Assembly (NCBI GenBank): GCA_030762175.1
Contig: CM060846.1
Coordinates: 178,437,041 to 178,501,040 of the forward strand
Direction of reading: 5' to 3'
Length of the DNA: 64,000 nucleotides
Source: Metallyticus violacea
Lineage: Eukaryota; Arthropoda; Insecta; Mantodea; Metallyticidae
The position numbers and the translations under genes were made by a program. Shown here one piece after another: positions 48,181-60,339 of this stretch. Each line of letters begins with the position of its first letter. Position 1 is the first letter of the stretch. The notes below the pieces were generated by a model, which made no database searches, was not told the DNA's origin, and saw only the letters and a program-made list of their open reading frames with translations.

Positions 48181-48438
48181 TTTTTTATTTGTGTTTAACG
48201 CCCGTTTTACTACTTAGGCATCATAGGAGGTGATGCTGTGGATACATGAAACAAAATGATACATTGAGAAAGGATTTTTTAAGGAAGAAAACGTTCCAGG
48301 CCTAAGTTTAGGGTACCTCTCCGGCATTTGTCATTTATGAGGACTGAGGAAAACCTCGAAAAAACCTCTATCAGGGATTCGAAACGCAGACCTCCCACTT
48401 ACGAGTCCGCGCCCTAACGATCTCAGCCACCCATGGCG
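48181..48438 (-). mobile_element. SINE-A copy, slightly shortened
   Basis: Minus-strand. The B-box side has lost about 20 bp (ggacggtcctggcgg block missing). An 8-bp repeat gttttgtg flanks it (48168-48175 and 48439-48446). Confidence 0.9.
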
Positions 48439-48446
48439 GTTTTGTG

Positions 48447-49991
48447 TAATGTGTATTGCAAGATACCATTATATAATCTGGTTTGATAATGTCTTAATGC
48501 GGTTGACAGGCCATTGGTGTACACTAATGTTTATTTCTTCTTGTTTTAGAAAACGAAAAGCAAGAATACTGTGAATACCATTACTGCCACCCATTTTCAT
48601 ATTTGAAAAGGTGTCTTAGGAGACAATTTAATTTCACAAATTATAGAGAGTACGTATCTATATTGTCCATTATCAAATACACCACCCGAAAATAGCTGGA
48701 AATTTGCAGTAATTGGAACAGCGTAAATGATAAGAGCAATGATATTTCTTGGAATTGAATCTTTCTGTTTCGTCCACATGCATCCAACCAATAATTTACA
48801 AGCTCACTTTTAATGGGTTTCATATCAGTGCACTTTCAAAGCTTATGGTCGTCTGTTCAGAAATCATGGCAGAATACGTATTAAATTCTATTCTTTTATT
48901 TGAGCGTGTTATTTTCTCACCTTCCTTTGATTTGAGCTGATATTCCCTTTCTCGTTGCTTGATGCGTTCACAGTAGTTGGCATGCATATCAGAAGAACAC
49001 TTTTCCATCTGTTAATTTCAAAATCGTAGGTCACATTGAAGATTTAACTAGAACTGCTTATGCCTGAGAAGTTCAGCTGAAGAGGCTATGCACCATGCAC
49101 ATATGATTTTGTAACAAGTTTTTAGAACGTGCCTTTAACCGGATAGTTCATAATTTCTTAAGAAGGCTAAATGTATCTAATAACATTTAATATCTCAATT
49201 CATAAGTTTATTGGTAAAATAGGTACATCTCACACACACTTACAATTGTGATCATCCATTAGGTTGAAAATAGATTTTGCTTATTCCAACACTGAAAGTC
49301 ATTTTAATGATTAGCTCTGTAACATTTGACAATCCGATTTTGACACAAAATTTAGGTCAGAGTAGATGTTTCCAAAATTAATCGAAACCAGAAGAAACCT
49401 TAATTTCTACTGTTTCGAAAATTAATTGTAACATGAAACTGTTTAATTTGCTTCTGAATCAGAAAAAGAATAGTCACTGTGAGATAAAATTTGGCGCCCC
49501 TTTCAATAGTATGTTGGAGTAAGGTGTATAGTACAAAGGTGAGATACCTTCAGAGGACAGCTGCATAATTTCATTTGTTGAAAATGTGGCCAATGCTTAC
49601 AAGTTTTATGGCAGAAGGGAAAATAAAGTAGAAATATTGAAGCAAATCACAAAATTATTTCACAGATATTCTTTATGTCTTCTTCATTGTTGTTATCGTC
49701 TAATATAGCTCCATTTAAGTATACTTAGTTTAGGAAACTTGTTTCTTGAAAATGCAAATGTGTACTGAAACATGCTTGTAATTTTTTCTTGCTAATGCTG
49801 ATTATTTTCTATTTTACATAATTTCTGCTTTAATTCCTTCTTGAATAAAATGAATAAATGTGGAATCATAGAACTGAAATGTTCGACATTTAAAGTGAAT
49901 AAAACATTAATTGTTATAAATAGCATACACAAAAAGCTCAATATTTTGGGAAAATGTCCTTACATATAATTATGTAGCCCTTACGGACACA
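48447..49991. other. No gene recognised
   Basis: AT-rich. Overlapping 60-65 codon frames on both strands at 48.6-49.0 kb have no known motif. Confidence 0.4.
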
Positions 49992-49997
49992 AATACA

Positions 49998-50035
49998 TCA
50001 CACACACACATACACGCACACACACACACACACGC
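49998..50035. repeat. (CA)n microsatellite, imperfect
   Basis: CA repeat with TACACG interruptions. Confidence 0.9.
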
Positions 50036-50197
50036 ATTAGGTGGTGTCGAAATTTTCTTTAACTATGGCTGCCATTTGGACAACGGCGTATTGGCGCGGT
50101 GGAACCAGAAATTGTTGCAATAGCATATCTTGTAAATCATTGTGTTTTCGAGAAGCTGGGTGAATGTTCTGATTTGTTACATACTTTTATTTGATTT

Positions 50198-50760
50198 CGT
50201 GATGAATCCAAGAAAGGAACAGCCAGTGTGCGTCAAATGTGCAAATCTGAAGAATGCGCAACGGAGACCTTGGTAATAATTAGACAAGCATTGGGGTATT
50301 GAATAGTATGCTTCGTTCAGAGCCTGTTGGACAGAGCCTTACATATCCCCCACATTGTACTCAAAATTTAACAGCTTGTTCGTCTGGACCATTTATTATC
50401 TTGATGATGAGGTGCAAATTACCTAGGGATATACCAACCGAATTTGGGAATAGGAAGTGCATCATGCATCACCAAAATAGTTCCTAAGGACTAACAGCTG
50501 ATCAGCAGCAGCGTCATATTGAAGCAGCTGCAAGGAGCCTATTCAGATCGCCTCCAACATTGCAGTTCTCTTGTCACTTTAGACGAGAACTTTATTTATG
50601 GTTATAACATTGAGACAATGCATCAATGCTCCCAAAAGAAATGCCCAAAATCACCAAAATCGATAAGGTCGAGACAAATGAAGAGTAAAGACAACAACAC
50701 TCTCATCATTTTCGCAATCAAAATTCAGCAGCTTGTTCTTGGGAATGTGAAGAACATATA
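50198..50760 (+). pseudogene. mariner transposase relic with internal deletion
   Basis: The N-terminal signature VRQMCKSEECATETLVIIRQALG, read across two frames, resembles the mariner start KEQRASVKFCANLKKSATETLxxIRQAFG (50213-50320). After an unrelated or deleted ~150 bp it continues with LTADQQQRHIEAA and then the catalytic block VTLDENFIYGYNIETMHQCS (usual VTGDESWVYGYDPETKQQSS), followed by KKCPKSPK and SRQMKSKDNNTLIIFAIK. The C-terminal half with the second and third acidic residues is missing. The part left is too short to act, and the first Asp is kept. It is a third mariner family or a distant copy of one of the other two. Confidence 0.65.
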
Positions 50761-52937
50761 GCTGTTCATAATATTGCGCTATTTGTTGGTATTTAGGCAC
50801 TTTATTTATTTCGAATTCCCTACCGCTTATTACTTTTAGATATACTGTGGTACTCTATTTTCATTTTCAGGTTATGTATCAAGACCTCATTGGCAAACTG
50901 TAAGGAATGATAGGTCACACAAAAAGCACAATATTTTGTTAAAGAACTGGCATGTTGTTAAGAAGCTGTGATTTTGAAAAAAATCAGAGCTTTGGCAAAG
51001 CGTAATGCAGAAATTGAATTAAATTTTCCATTCCAATACGGTCACGAAGAAAGAGTTAAAAGGGCGATAGCTGACCTCGCAACATGTCTTGTTTTTTCTA
51101 TTCAACATTCTGCAGTTAAAATGAGCGCACACTAATGCTGAAGTGGGGCTCCATCATGCTAGAACTACATTTTTTTCGGAATATAGCAACATACAGACAA
51201 ACTATGCAGCAGTGTAAGAAGGACTTACGGCGGACACATTATGGCGATGCGCAATGTGCAAAGAGCTTGTAAAACACATGCATAAATAATGAGTAGAGCC
51301 CTACCTTTGGTTACTTTGACCACACGTTAAGTGTTCGTCAATCATAGAACCTTCTCTTTCAACGGAGCGCATGTTGAATAGAAACAGTCCAAGGTGCAGT
51401 GATGGTGCCTCCTCTCTACAACATGAACAAGAGGGTGTAAGTGGGAGGTTTACAGTCAAGCAATACTCCATGCACAGTTGCACTATTGTGAATTGATTGA
51501 AGCTTCTCAGTTTGCAAAAGCAGGAATGGAAAGTCGGCGAATATATGTTTCTCCTTAATAACAAATTATCTATGTGGTACCAATCAAAATATGAAATAAA
51601 TAAGATCTCTTATATAATTCAGACTATTCTTTCATTCTGGAAGCATTGATTGACACTTCATAAGCAATACTTTTTGCTTATTACATAATGATAATTAAAA
51701 TAGTGTTATTTGTGCATAGCTCGCCCAGCCACCTAATTACACAGATACCATAGCATGCTAGTAATCACAGCTGAACTATAAATGGACTACAGGAAAGCAT
51801 TTCTTGTCTTAAAGCAACTTGGAACGCAATTTGACACAGGTTTTATGATTTATTCTACGCGTTACCTGTTTAAATGCAGTATCTGTGTCGATGGCCTTGA
51901 TGTACATGATGATTATGAAGAAAGCCTGATGTTACAAAAGCTTCACCCTTTGGGCTGAAGAATAAACGCCAATAAAGTCTGAATCAACCAGTGCGAGTAG
52001 GTCAGATCAGAATTTGAATCTATCTGCTCCACTTTTGTAGCTGACTTCTAACCTGCCAAACAACCAGCATAATTGTTGACATTTTTCTACCTGTGATAAA
52101 ATAATGGTACTGTACTTTTTGGCGATCAACGCCATAGTTTTGTTATTTGAAGGTTAGAAACATTAAAATCCTAACTATACTTTCTATGAATGCTCTCACT
52201 TTAATGTAATACATAAACTTTTTCATTAATACATTGAGGTATTAAAGGTTTCTTGCATGCGAATGGAATATGAAGCACAGATAGCACATTAAGGATGATG
52301 TTCGATCCAATTCTGACTTTAGTTTATCAATTAATGCTCCAAAACGAAACGAACGGGCTTCCATCAGTAAAGAACTAACATTTTCGATGTAACAGATGTT
52401 AATTAAACGGGTTCTCTGATTTTTCGTCTAACCTGATATCAGGTAATGCCAATGGACTTGAAATTGTGTCTATAGCGTGCATTGGTTGGAGAAAAAAAAA
52501 AATAGTGAAGCACTTTGATCAAGTGCAGTGCTTTCAAATACACGTTAATTCTCAAGAGCGCGGACAACGACGCATAAACTGCTCGGTTTCTCTGACCTTC
52601 AGTACCTCGCTTAAAGAAGCTGGACTGTTATCTTTGTGCTGTTCGTTCTTTCATAAGGTGGGAACTCGCGAATCGAAAAATATTTCGCTTCATTTGTGTG
52701 TTAGAGCTATTATAATACTAAAATGCCAATAAACCTTAGAACACAGTTTTAAGTATCATTCGTATGTGATAACAAATTCTTGCAGAAATATGAGACGTGG
52801 TTTGTAAGAAAATTTCCCAATGTTCCTGCAATTTACAAGTTATACTGTTATTAATTGTTTAAATATATTTAATAAAATAGAATCTTTTCTCGATAAGACA
52901 AAGAAGTGCCTACCGAGGAAAACCTAACGGCTTTGGA
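50761..52937. other. No gene recognised
   Basis: Frames at 51301-51564 (minus) and 52466-52732 (plus) have no recognisable domain. Possible undetected old transposon sequence. Confidence 0.35.
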
Positions 52938-52957
52938 GTTAGGTTAGGTTAGGTTAG
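52938..52957. repeat. Short interstitial (TTAGG)n run
   Basis: gttaggttaggttaggttag, four units of the pentamer that forms telomeres in most insects. A single inverted unit (cctaa) lies 15 bp upstream. Confidence 0.8.
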
Positions 52958-52959
52958 AA

Positions 52960-54780
52960 GGAAGTTCGAAGAAGACTTACACTGGAAAAAGGAATATCGC
53001 AAAACTCGTCTTGGAATGTCACCAACTTTTGAAATTAAAACCATATAATTTTATAGCTGTTTATGAATTCAGGTAACGTGATGTTGTAGGTAGAGTAAAT
53101 TAATGTAACTGGGGTTCATATAATATTGTGAATGGAATATGGGCTATTCCCCCCCCCCCCCCCCCGAAGAATGGTTCCATGCCATCCTTCGAAGAATTAT
53201 TAGACATTGAATGTGAACAACATTTTTTTCAACTATACTTCACTACAGCACATAAAGCTGATCTCTCGTTCGCTTTAATTGAGCGCATTTTTGAGCATAG
53301 AATGTTTAATATGAAATTATGGCCCTCACCGTGTTGGATTTCTTTTTATAGTGGAACCCCAAAAGTAGTGTCCCGTACAAGCTGAAAGAACTTATAGACA
53401 ACACAAAAAAAAAAAAAGTATCAATTTCTCAAGAAGAAATAATATATAAATGTCAACTTTCTTAAAAGATGTGAGAGATGTGCGGTAGCTCAAAGACATC
53501 ATTTCCAAAATATTGCTTGACAAAGGTAGATGGCTATTGTAACTGCAATGTGCATGAGAAATCTGTGTTCTTGAACTAAAGAGTTATGTATATCCTACTC
53601 AGATGGCAGGTAGAAAATTTCCAGCCGCAGCGCAGGTCGCACTCTTGTGAATAAATGTCTATTTGAAAACACTGTATTTCTTCTTAAGTAAATATTTTAT
53701 TGAGTTACTTTAGGGAAACAAACTTTTGGAATGGGTACTTTCACATTAGCGGCTATAGAAACAATTGACATTTCATCTGCATTTGAGCCAATTATACGGC
53801 ATTTTCAGTATTTTTACGATACTTTATACTTGTGTTAATTTTGAACTTTAACATTATTGGGCACACGCATACATGTTAACATTTATCCGTTGACTAAATG
53901 TTTAGTCACTTTATTCAGCTGTGAAGGATATGAAAATATCCGAAATATTAGTTGTGTTATATGTGGCATTTGCTTTTATTAGGAACTTCTTGTAATTGTT
54001 AGATATTTCTTTAATTTTAAATGAGTGGTTTTCATAATTTGCAAGGGAATATAAAGTATACGAGATCGAGAGCTATATTGAGTAAATTGAAGCGAAATGG
54101 GTAGCCGATTAACGTAAACAAGGGTTATTTCCTCCCTCCAGGAATAATGTGCATGGATCTATTTTTTCAACAACTCTTAGGTCGGTAGGTTTCGGAGGGA
54201 TTAGTGCAAAGATGGACTGTCTTGCTGCCTTGCTTCTATTCATATATATATTCTGTATAATCTCCGTAATCTGTTGTGGTATCTAGTTTGCTTGCCCATG
54301 GTGCAAATTGAATATTTGTGAAAGAATTAGAGCTCCTTCACCTCTGATCTTTAAACGCGTACCTCGCAACCCTTAAGAGACTCGACCATCTCTACAGGTA
54401 TGGTCACAGCACTCTTTGCATCCCCAGCGGCATAACAGCGAGTGGAAAGTCCAGAAACCCACCCTTTTGTCTGCAGGATGGTTTAACACGATTGTGCTTC
54501 AAAATAAGCAATGTTGCAAAATATACGTTTTCCTTCTCTTACTTCTGAAAGCATTCTCGGAAGCGAGGTAGCCCGCTTGTTCTAATTCAAGTATTAGAGT
54601 CTTAATCATAGTCAACATTTATAAATCAGTGATACTTGTTTGAATACTTATACCAATTTCCAATACACAGTTACCCCTTATTCGCAAACGAGAGAGCACT
54701 CATTTTTGTAAAGTGTGCTAGGATGCCCACTTAAGTGTTACTCATTTGCTACTCTCTTGATTTCTAACCAGGTTAGGTGT
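52960..54780. other. No gene recognised; poly-C run
   Basis: A C run lies at 53150-53165 and an A run at about 53405-53418. The 85-codon frame 53128-53385 begins in the C run and has no known motif. Confidence 0.4.
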
Positions 54781-55057
54781 TCTTAACGCATTAATGGAAA
54801 ATAATAAACAATGGCTTTGTGGAATACGTTCAATTTTATACTGCACCTATACTGCGCTTAGAAAAACTATATATTACAGATATGCAGGATCCTATGATGA
54901 ACAGCAATTCAAGAAGCGTTTTCGTTTTAACAAACGGGAGGTTGTAAATGTTTTGGAGCCATTAATTATAGAAAATGTCTCCAACAGTGTCTTACCAATA
55001 ACTCTTTTAATGAAAATAATAATTGGTCTGACATTCTATGTAATTTCCTCTTTCCAG

Positions 55058-55154
55058 GTGAGGCATTATAATGCTATTTATTAGCACAATCTTAAAATGT
55101 GTATAGCATAACCTCAAAATATAGCGTGTTACTATTTTTGTTTATTTTTTGCAG
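55058..55154 (+). other. Probable intron of the Harbinger transposase
   Basis: Donor ccag|gtgagg after SSFQ and acceptor tttattttttgcag|gtg before VVCAYL. Splicing keeps the frame. The 97-nt length is ordinary for insects. Confidence 0.7.
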
Positions 55155-55619
55155 GTGGTTTGTGCGTATTTATATCATGTGAGTCAGCCAACAGTCTGTC
55201 GTATTATTTGCGAAGTGTGAGAAATTTTAGCATTTCATTATAAAAGATACACAAACTTTTCTATAATCCAAGGTTCTTTGAACAATATGAAAGTTCAGTT
55301 TTTTGAAAAAGGTGGTTTTCCGGAAGTTGTTGTTATAGATGAAACACGCATACCCATAAAGAGTCCTAGAGGCAATATGCAGAAATATTTAGAAATAGAA
55401 ATATTTATTTGTCTTTGAATGTGCATATAGTTGCAGGACCAAATAAGGAAACGTTGGACATAATTGTGAGGTGGGAAGGCTCTGCTCATGATAGCAGAAT
55501 TTCGGGCAACAGTAGCATACATGCGATTAAGTAAAGAAGGACTAATGTCTGGTTATTTGCTTGGGGATAGTGGTTACCCCCAACGGCAATATATACCTAT
55601 ATGTTCCACATTCAGATGA

Positions 55620-55897
55620 TCTCCACGGGTGACTGAGGTCGTTAAGGCGCGGACTCCTGAGCGGGAGATCTGGGGTTAGAATCTCACCAGGATCGTCTTC
55701 CCTGACTGAGATTTTTTCCAGGTTTCCCTTAGTCCTTATGACTGGCAAATGCCGGGAAGGTACTCTAAACTTAGGCCTGGAATGTTTCCTTCCTTAAAAA
55801 ATCCTTTCCCAATGTATCATTTCATTTAATGTATCACCAGTATTCACCGCCTGTGGTGCAACAGTATTAAAAACGGGCGTTAAACACCATTAAAATA
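55620..55897 (+). mobile_element. SINE-A inserted in the Harbinger transposase
   Basis: Full-length plus-strand copy. Target acattcagatga (55608-55619) and acattcaaatga (55898-55909), 12 bp with one mismatch. Removing it rejoins transposase sequence on both sides. Confidence 0.95.
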
Positions 55898-56185
55898 ACA
55901 TTCAAATGACCGTTTCCAAAATAACTATAACAGGGTCCGTACAAGAACCAGGAGTTCAGTAGAAAGTTTAGTTGAGAAATGGAAAAGAAGATTCCAAATT
56001 TTGACTTATTTTGAATAAATTAAGAAACAATTTCTTGCTCGTTTTGTATAACATGGCTAACAAGCTGGAAATATATGCGAATTGAAGGACCTGGAAGGGG
56101 AAAGACACATTGTTGAGGTTCCAGCAGTATCTGTTGTAGAACACAGAAGAGGGAGTGCATTAAGACAAAAATTTATTGAAAGGCG

Positions 56186-56437
56186 TTACAACAGTTTTTT
56201 TTCCTGAAAGTTACAAATTCTTACTTTTAAATTGGCTAATTCTAAATTTCGTTTGTCTTTAAGATAGGCTTCTTCATTTTTTGCAGCCTCCAGGTGATGT
56301 TTTATCAGTTGACACCTAAGTGCCTGTTCCCTCCTTCTCATCTCTTCAATCTACTTCTCCAGTTCCGGTAATTATCTAGTCTTTTTGATTCTTAATTCGG
56401 CTTCTTCTATAAAATAATTTGTTTCCTTTTCTGGTTC
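56186..56437 (-). pseudogene. Last exon of a Myb/SANT-like Harbinger accessory gene (coiled coil)
   Basis: On the minus strand an acceptor-like tctttcatttcag is followed by EPEKETNYFIEEAELRIKKT, EEMRRREQALRCQLIKHHLE and AAKNEEAYLKDKRNLELANL, then KVRICNFQEKKLL and a stop at 56186. The charged, leucine-spaced sequence predicts a coiled coil, as in the C-terminus of Myb/SANT-domain proteins that Harbinger elements carry to help the transposase bind DNA and enter the nucleus. Two in-frame stops (after KKTR and before EEM) show decay. The 3' end overlaps the transposase 3' end tail to tail by about 30 bp. Joining to the exon at 60.3 kb is inferred. Confidence 0.6.
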
Positions 56438-56693
56438 CTGAAATGAAAGAGCAATAGAGAAACATAGGTTATAGCTGTGCATAAACATTTCAAACGCCAT
56501 TGCATAATTACTTGGTTTGTTTTCTTTTTAATCTATCTTCAATATTACACTGTTCTGATAAGATTCTTTTTACTTACATTGATTTGGTATCAATTCCCAA
56601 TTTGTGAATGGAAGACTTGGAGCTTTATCATTCCCTGCAGAAATGTAGTAATATTAACAAAATTGTAGTAACTATAACAGCTTGAGTGATTAT

Positions 56694-58625
56694 CAGGCAC
56701 GTATTTAGAAATTAGTTTCCGGAGAGGGGGTCCAAAATAGATCTGCATTTGCATGTTTGTATTTCTTCCTTGTAACACCACTATTTCAAACATGAATAAA
56801 TGAACATATGGACTGGTTGAAATACCCAACTTTACTCCAACACAATGTGAAAATACTTATATACTGCACAATTGATGCGCCTACTTCTTCTGCCCATTAT
56901 GTTTCACAACTTACCAGATTGATATCTTGATCTCAATATACAGACATTAAAGCAATATTACTTAAACGCTCGTCACTGGTTCTATTTCTCAGGTAAGTCT
57001 TGAGCTGTTTCATTGTTGAAAACGATCTTTCGGCACTGGCTGTTGAGAGTGGAGGATGGCTAATTTTTAAGAAAACAGCGAATTCTGGGCAACAATTCTG
57101 CAGGACATGCTGTCATAAGAGCATCTTGGGTCTAATTTTTTTCTCTGTGGATTTCCATTGTTGACACCACATCCAGTATTCTGCCTCAACATCTGTATCA
57201 CTGATATTACCATCTGAATACAAAAAAACTTATTTAATTTATCAGCTGCTGTTTCTTCGACATTTCTGGGCAACAAAATATCAAAAACAGACAATATATC
57301 TTTGATCTGTTTAAAACGTGCTTTAAGATTTGAAATCAATTCATCAGTCCATGGAATAAAGACACATCTTCTGCAGTATGTGCTGGGTGACTGTCCCTCT
57401 TCGTCTGCCTCCCTGCTAGTCTTTGAATTTGGATTTCAGAATCGAAAATTGTTTTCATTATATTCGAACACCACTTAAAGATTTGTTAAATTCTTCACCA
57501 GCATTCCTTCACAAGGTTTCCAGCGGCTGTACAACATCACTGACATATACCAAAGCGGAGCTAACATTGTGCTCACGGTTCTGCAAATACATTGAAAGGC
57601 GGACCGTGAAAGACAGGATTTTCTCGCATATCAAGAGTGAGATGAGAAACGAACACTTCTCTACGGCAGCCAGTAATGGTCCTGCAGTCTTGGAAATAGA
57701 TTTTTCGCTTACTGAAAGAGACTGAATGCTTTTAACAATTGGTTCCAGAAGGTCAACAAAACAATGATGAAATCATGCATCTACAAATCTTGTGTTGCCC
57801 CTCAGTCTGGACTTCTTACTGGAAGGTAACAACTCATTAATTCTGTTCTTTAGAGTGATGCCGACAAAAGGGCAATATGCGAAATAAATCACATACGCCA
57901 CTCATAGTACCTAAACCTGTACGTACATGAGCTACCATCTGTACGTACCATCATGCCCTTGTACAACCAGGTTGCTCATATTTGGATATAAGCTGACGCA
58001 CTATTCTATGACTGTCTTAGCAATGTTTTAAGTGTCAAGTCACGAAACTCAAGAATTCTTTTCTCAAAAAATAGCAATCGTAAACAAAGCGAGAACTACT
58101 CCGTTCCTGAAATATCTAAAGTTCATCTTTAATGATACTAAAATATTTCGTCTCATATACATCACTGATAAGCTTTCGTCGTATTATTTCTCCACATATA
58201 TGCAGAACTTAATTCTGAATTATAGGGCTAATGTAAATTGCTTTTTTTTTTTCTCATTAGCCAACTGTCTTCGGTCACCGGCATCATGACGAAAATATAA
58301 GAGAGCCCGAAATTTTCCATCTTTCTTTTCAGGCTTTGACAATGTTAAGGGACCATTACCTGCACCCCCTCTCAGGGGCAGTTTCTGTTGTTCACATAAT
58401 ATTATTGATTTTATTATTGGAAGAAGAGCTTCTCCATTTTCTTTAATTTATTTTCGCCTCTGGATATTGATCTGAGATGCGACATCTTCCACTCGACCAT
58501 TTTCTATTGCCAAAAACCGCTCAGCTGATAGGAGACAGGCTTTATCATAATCAGTTGCCTGATGATTGTTAAATGCTTTTACAGCATCGTTCCATTTACA
58601 GAATGGCTCTCTCACCAAACAATCC
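56694..58625 (-). pseudogene. hAT relic, ZMYM1/TTF-type, minus strand
   Basis: The left edge caggcacgtatttagaaatt then ggagagggggtcc is typical of the terminal repeats of this hAT group. Minus-strand blocks in order are LVREPFCKWNDAVKAFNNH and YDKACLLSAERFLAIENGR, then NGEALLPIIKSI, LPLRGGAGN, GKFRALLYFRHDAGD, SKTAGPLLAAVEKCS, and at the C-terminus HPPLSTASAERSFSTMKQLK then TYLRNRTSDERLSNI (dimerisation region, about 57060-56960). The order fits zinc-finger MYM-type-1-like hAT transposases, here missing the TTF zinc finger. Many stops and frameshifts are present. Its upstream side meets a SINE-A at 58631, and no right terminal repeat was found beyond that. Confidence 0.78.
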
Positions 58626-58630
58626 AAGGT

Positions 58631-58904
58631 TTACCGCCATGGGTAACCGAGGCTGTTAAGGCGCGGACTCGTTAGCGAGAGTGTTGGGGTTCGATTCCTA
58701 CCAGGACCGTCCTCCCTGACTGAGGTTTTTCCAGGTTTTCCTCAGTCTTCATAAATGGAAAATGCCGGGGAGGTACCCTAAACTTATACCTGGAACGTTT
58801 CCTTCCTTAAAATGCTTTCCCAATATTTCATTTCATGTATCATCAGTGTCCACCGCCTGTGGTGCCTCAGTAGTAAAAACGGGCGTTAAACACTATTAAA
58901 AAAA
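58631..58904 (+). mobile_element. SINE-A copy at the edge of the hAT relic
   Basis: Full-length, head gccatgggtaaccgaggctg, ending cgggcgttaaacactatt plus A tail. It sits where the hAT coding sequence breaks off. No target duplication could be read. Confidence 0.93.
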
Positions 58905-58919
58905 CCAGTAACAATATCA

Positions 58920-58920
<1 letters not shown>

Positions 58921-58966
<46 letters not shown>
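58921..58966. repeat. (ATT)n microsatellite at a SINE tail
   Basis: About 15 units, starting shortly after the SINE-A tail. Confidence 0.95.
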
Positions 58967-58971
<5 letters not shown>

Positions 58972-59437
58972 TTTTAGTAATAGTTTTCTTTTATGTTTAC
59001 TATTTGTATTTCCATTTTTTTGAGAAATAAAGTATTAAGAGTGGTTATTTTTTTCGTAACTTAGTTAGGCAATATTGTGTACAGGTCTCACCCCTTGATC
59101 AGAGGTTGAGAGAATTTAGGCCCGAACATCACTTGATCATTTTCATAATTATCTTCAATATCATTCATCGTATTAGGATGCATAAGTGAGAGTATAGCAT
59201 CATTCTGTAGTTAGCACACGAGAAAAAAAAATACTTTGAACAAACGATGAATTATTTAGAGATTTTAACTTTATATTATCTTGAACATAAAAATATTATT
59301 AAATTTGTATTTTACCGTTTTCTTTAAAAATCCGCAGCACTTGACGTTAACGAAATTCATACACAAGTGCTCATGCATTAAAAAATCGGTCTAGGCTTTT
59401 CTAAATGTGAATTAAATAGGCACGTATATTATACAAC
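58967..59437. other. No gene recognised
   Basis: AT-rich, nothing identifiable. Confidence 0.4.
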
Positions 59438-59439
59438 AA

Positions 59440-59576
59440 AGGACCCACGGCTTTAATTCTCTTCCGAAGGAAGCCATACTTAGGATTTTTACGCCCGAAA
59501 AAATCCATCGGTCCTGGCCCGGACCGAACCCGCGACCTTGGGTCTAGGAGGCAAGTACACTACACCAGCAGGACCG
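59440..59576 (-). mobile_element. SINE-B 5' half
   Basis: Minus-strand head and first half of the body (gggacccacggcttta side); the 3' half is missing. The 5' end tcggtcctgctggtgtagtg is well kept. Confidence 0.85.
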
Positions 59577-60010
59577 AAATTAGGTAAGACGTCGGTAATG
59601 TGTGCAGAGTATCCATTGTCACGTACTGTACTGTATTGCCGTGGCATAATTCACTAACAGTTCAATAGTGCTCCATCATGGGTTGTCAATGCCTCAGCCT
59701 TCACAAGTGAATTTAGGTTTATGGAATGGTTGAAAATATGGAATGGAAGAAAGTGAAGAGAGGCGGGTCCTGACCGGAGTGATGGATCACATTTACTGCT
59801 ATTTTTTCTGCACAGCCCTTGAAACTGCATGACGCATGACTATTTATTTATTGAACAATTAAAATTCCAGTATATTGGGACATCCGAACCGCTTGTATAC
59901 ACCCTTAAATACCTCCTTGGTGAGAGTACACTTTTTTTTTTTTTTTTTTTTTTGCTTGCAATATTCTATTTCTATAAGCAGTGCTTTGCAATTATGGATT
60001 CATTTGTTAC
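59577..60010. other. No gene; T run
   Basis: T run at 59932-59953. The frames crossing 59.8-60.1 kb are T-run plus SINE translation. Confidence 0.45.
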
Positions 60011-60020
60011 AAATTACAGC

Positions 60021-60280
60021 AAACCCAAGATCGCGGGTTCAAACTCGGCCAGGATCGATGGATTTTTCGGGGCGTAAAAATCCTAAGTATGCATGGCTTC
60101 CTTCGGAAGGGAAGTAAAACCGTGGGTCCCGTGTCGTACATTTACGGCACGAAAAAAGAACCTCAAACCTGAAAGAAGAGGCCTCTGAGCAAAATTTTTC
60201 GGTCGTTTCACGCTCTGAGTTGAATGGGACGCTGATGACCTGAGATGTTAAAGAGCGTCCATAAATAAACGAAATAAAAA
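60021..60280 (+). mobile_element. SINE-B copy, 5'-truncated, with target duplication
   Basis: Begins just before the B box (cccaagatcgcgggttcaaa), so the A box is lost; it ends taaataaacgaaataaaaaa. Flanks aaattacagcaa (60011-60022) and aaattacaacaa (60281-60292) form a 12-bp target duplication with one mismatch, so truncation happened during insertion. Confidence 0.92.
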
Positions 60281-60339
60281 AAATTACAACAAAAGTTTAT
60301 GAAAAAAAATACAAGAAATAACTTTATGTTTAGTTTTAC

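Larger units (their letters stand above)
54794..56217 (+). pseudogene. Harbinger (PIF/HARBI1-like) transposase, split by an intron and a SINE
   Basis: DDE nuclease of a Harbinger DNA transposon. From an ATG at 54794, exon 1 gives YDEQQFKKRFRFNKREVV and ends SSFQ. After a ~97-bp intron exon 2 gives VVCAYLYHVSQPTVCRII, VVVIDETRIPIKSP (first catalytic Asp), then LNVHIVAGPN and RWEGSAHDSRI (second Asp), LMSGYLLGDSGYP and RQYIPI. A SINE-A then interrupts. Past it, RVRTRTRSSVESLVEKWKRRF contains the third acidic residue (VE), and ERRYNSFFS closes near 56217. The order and spacing match HARBI1, which is also intron-containing in many animals. A frameshift near 55405, a stop after IRL/AIK and the SINE leave it inactive. 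The converging minus-strand exon at 56.2 kb looks like its partner gene. Confidence 0.82.

Noticed and set aside
52938..52957. True telomere or chromosome end
   Set aside because: Only four units, flanked on both sides by ordinary repeat-rich sequence.
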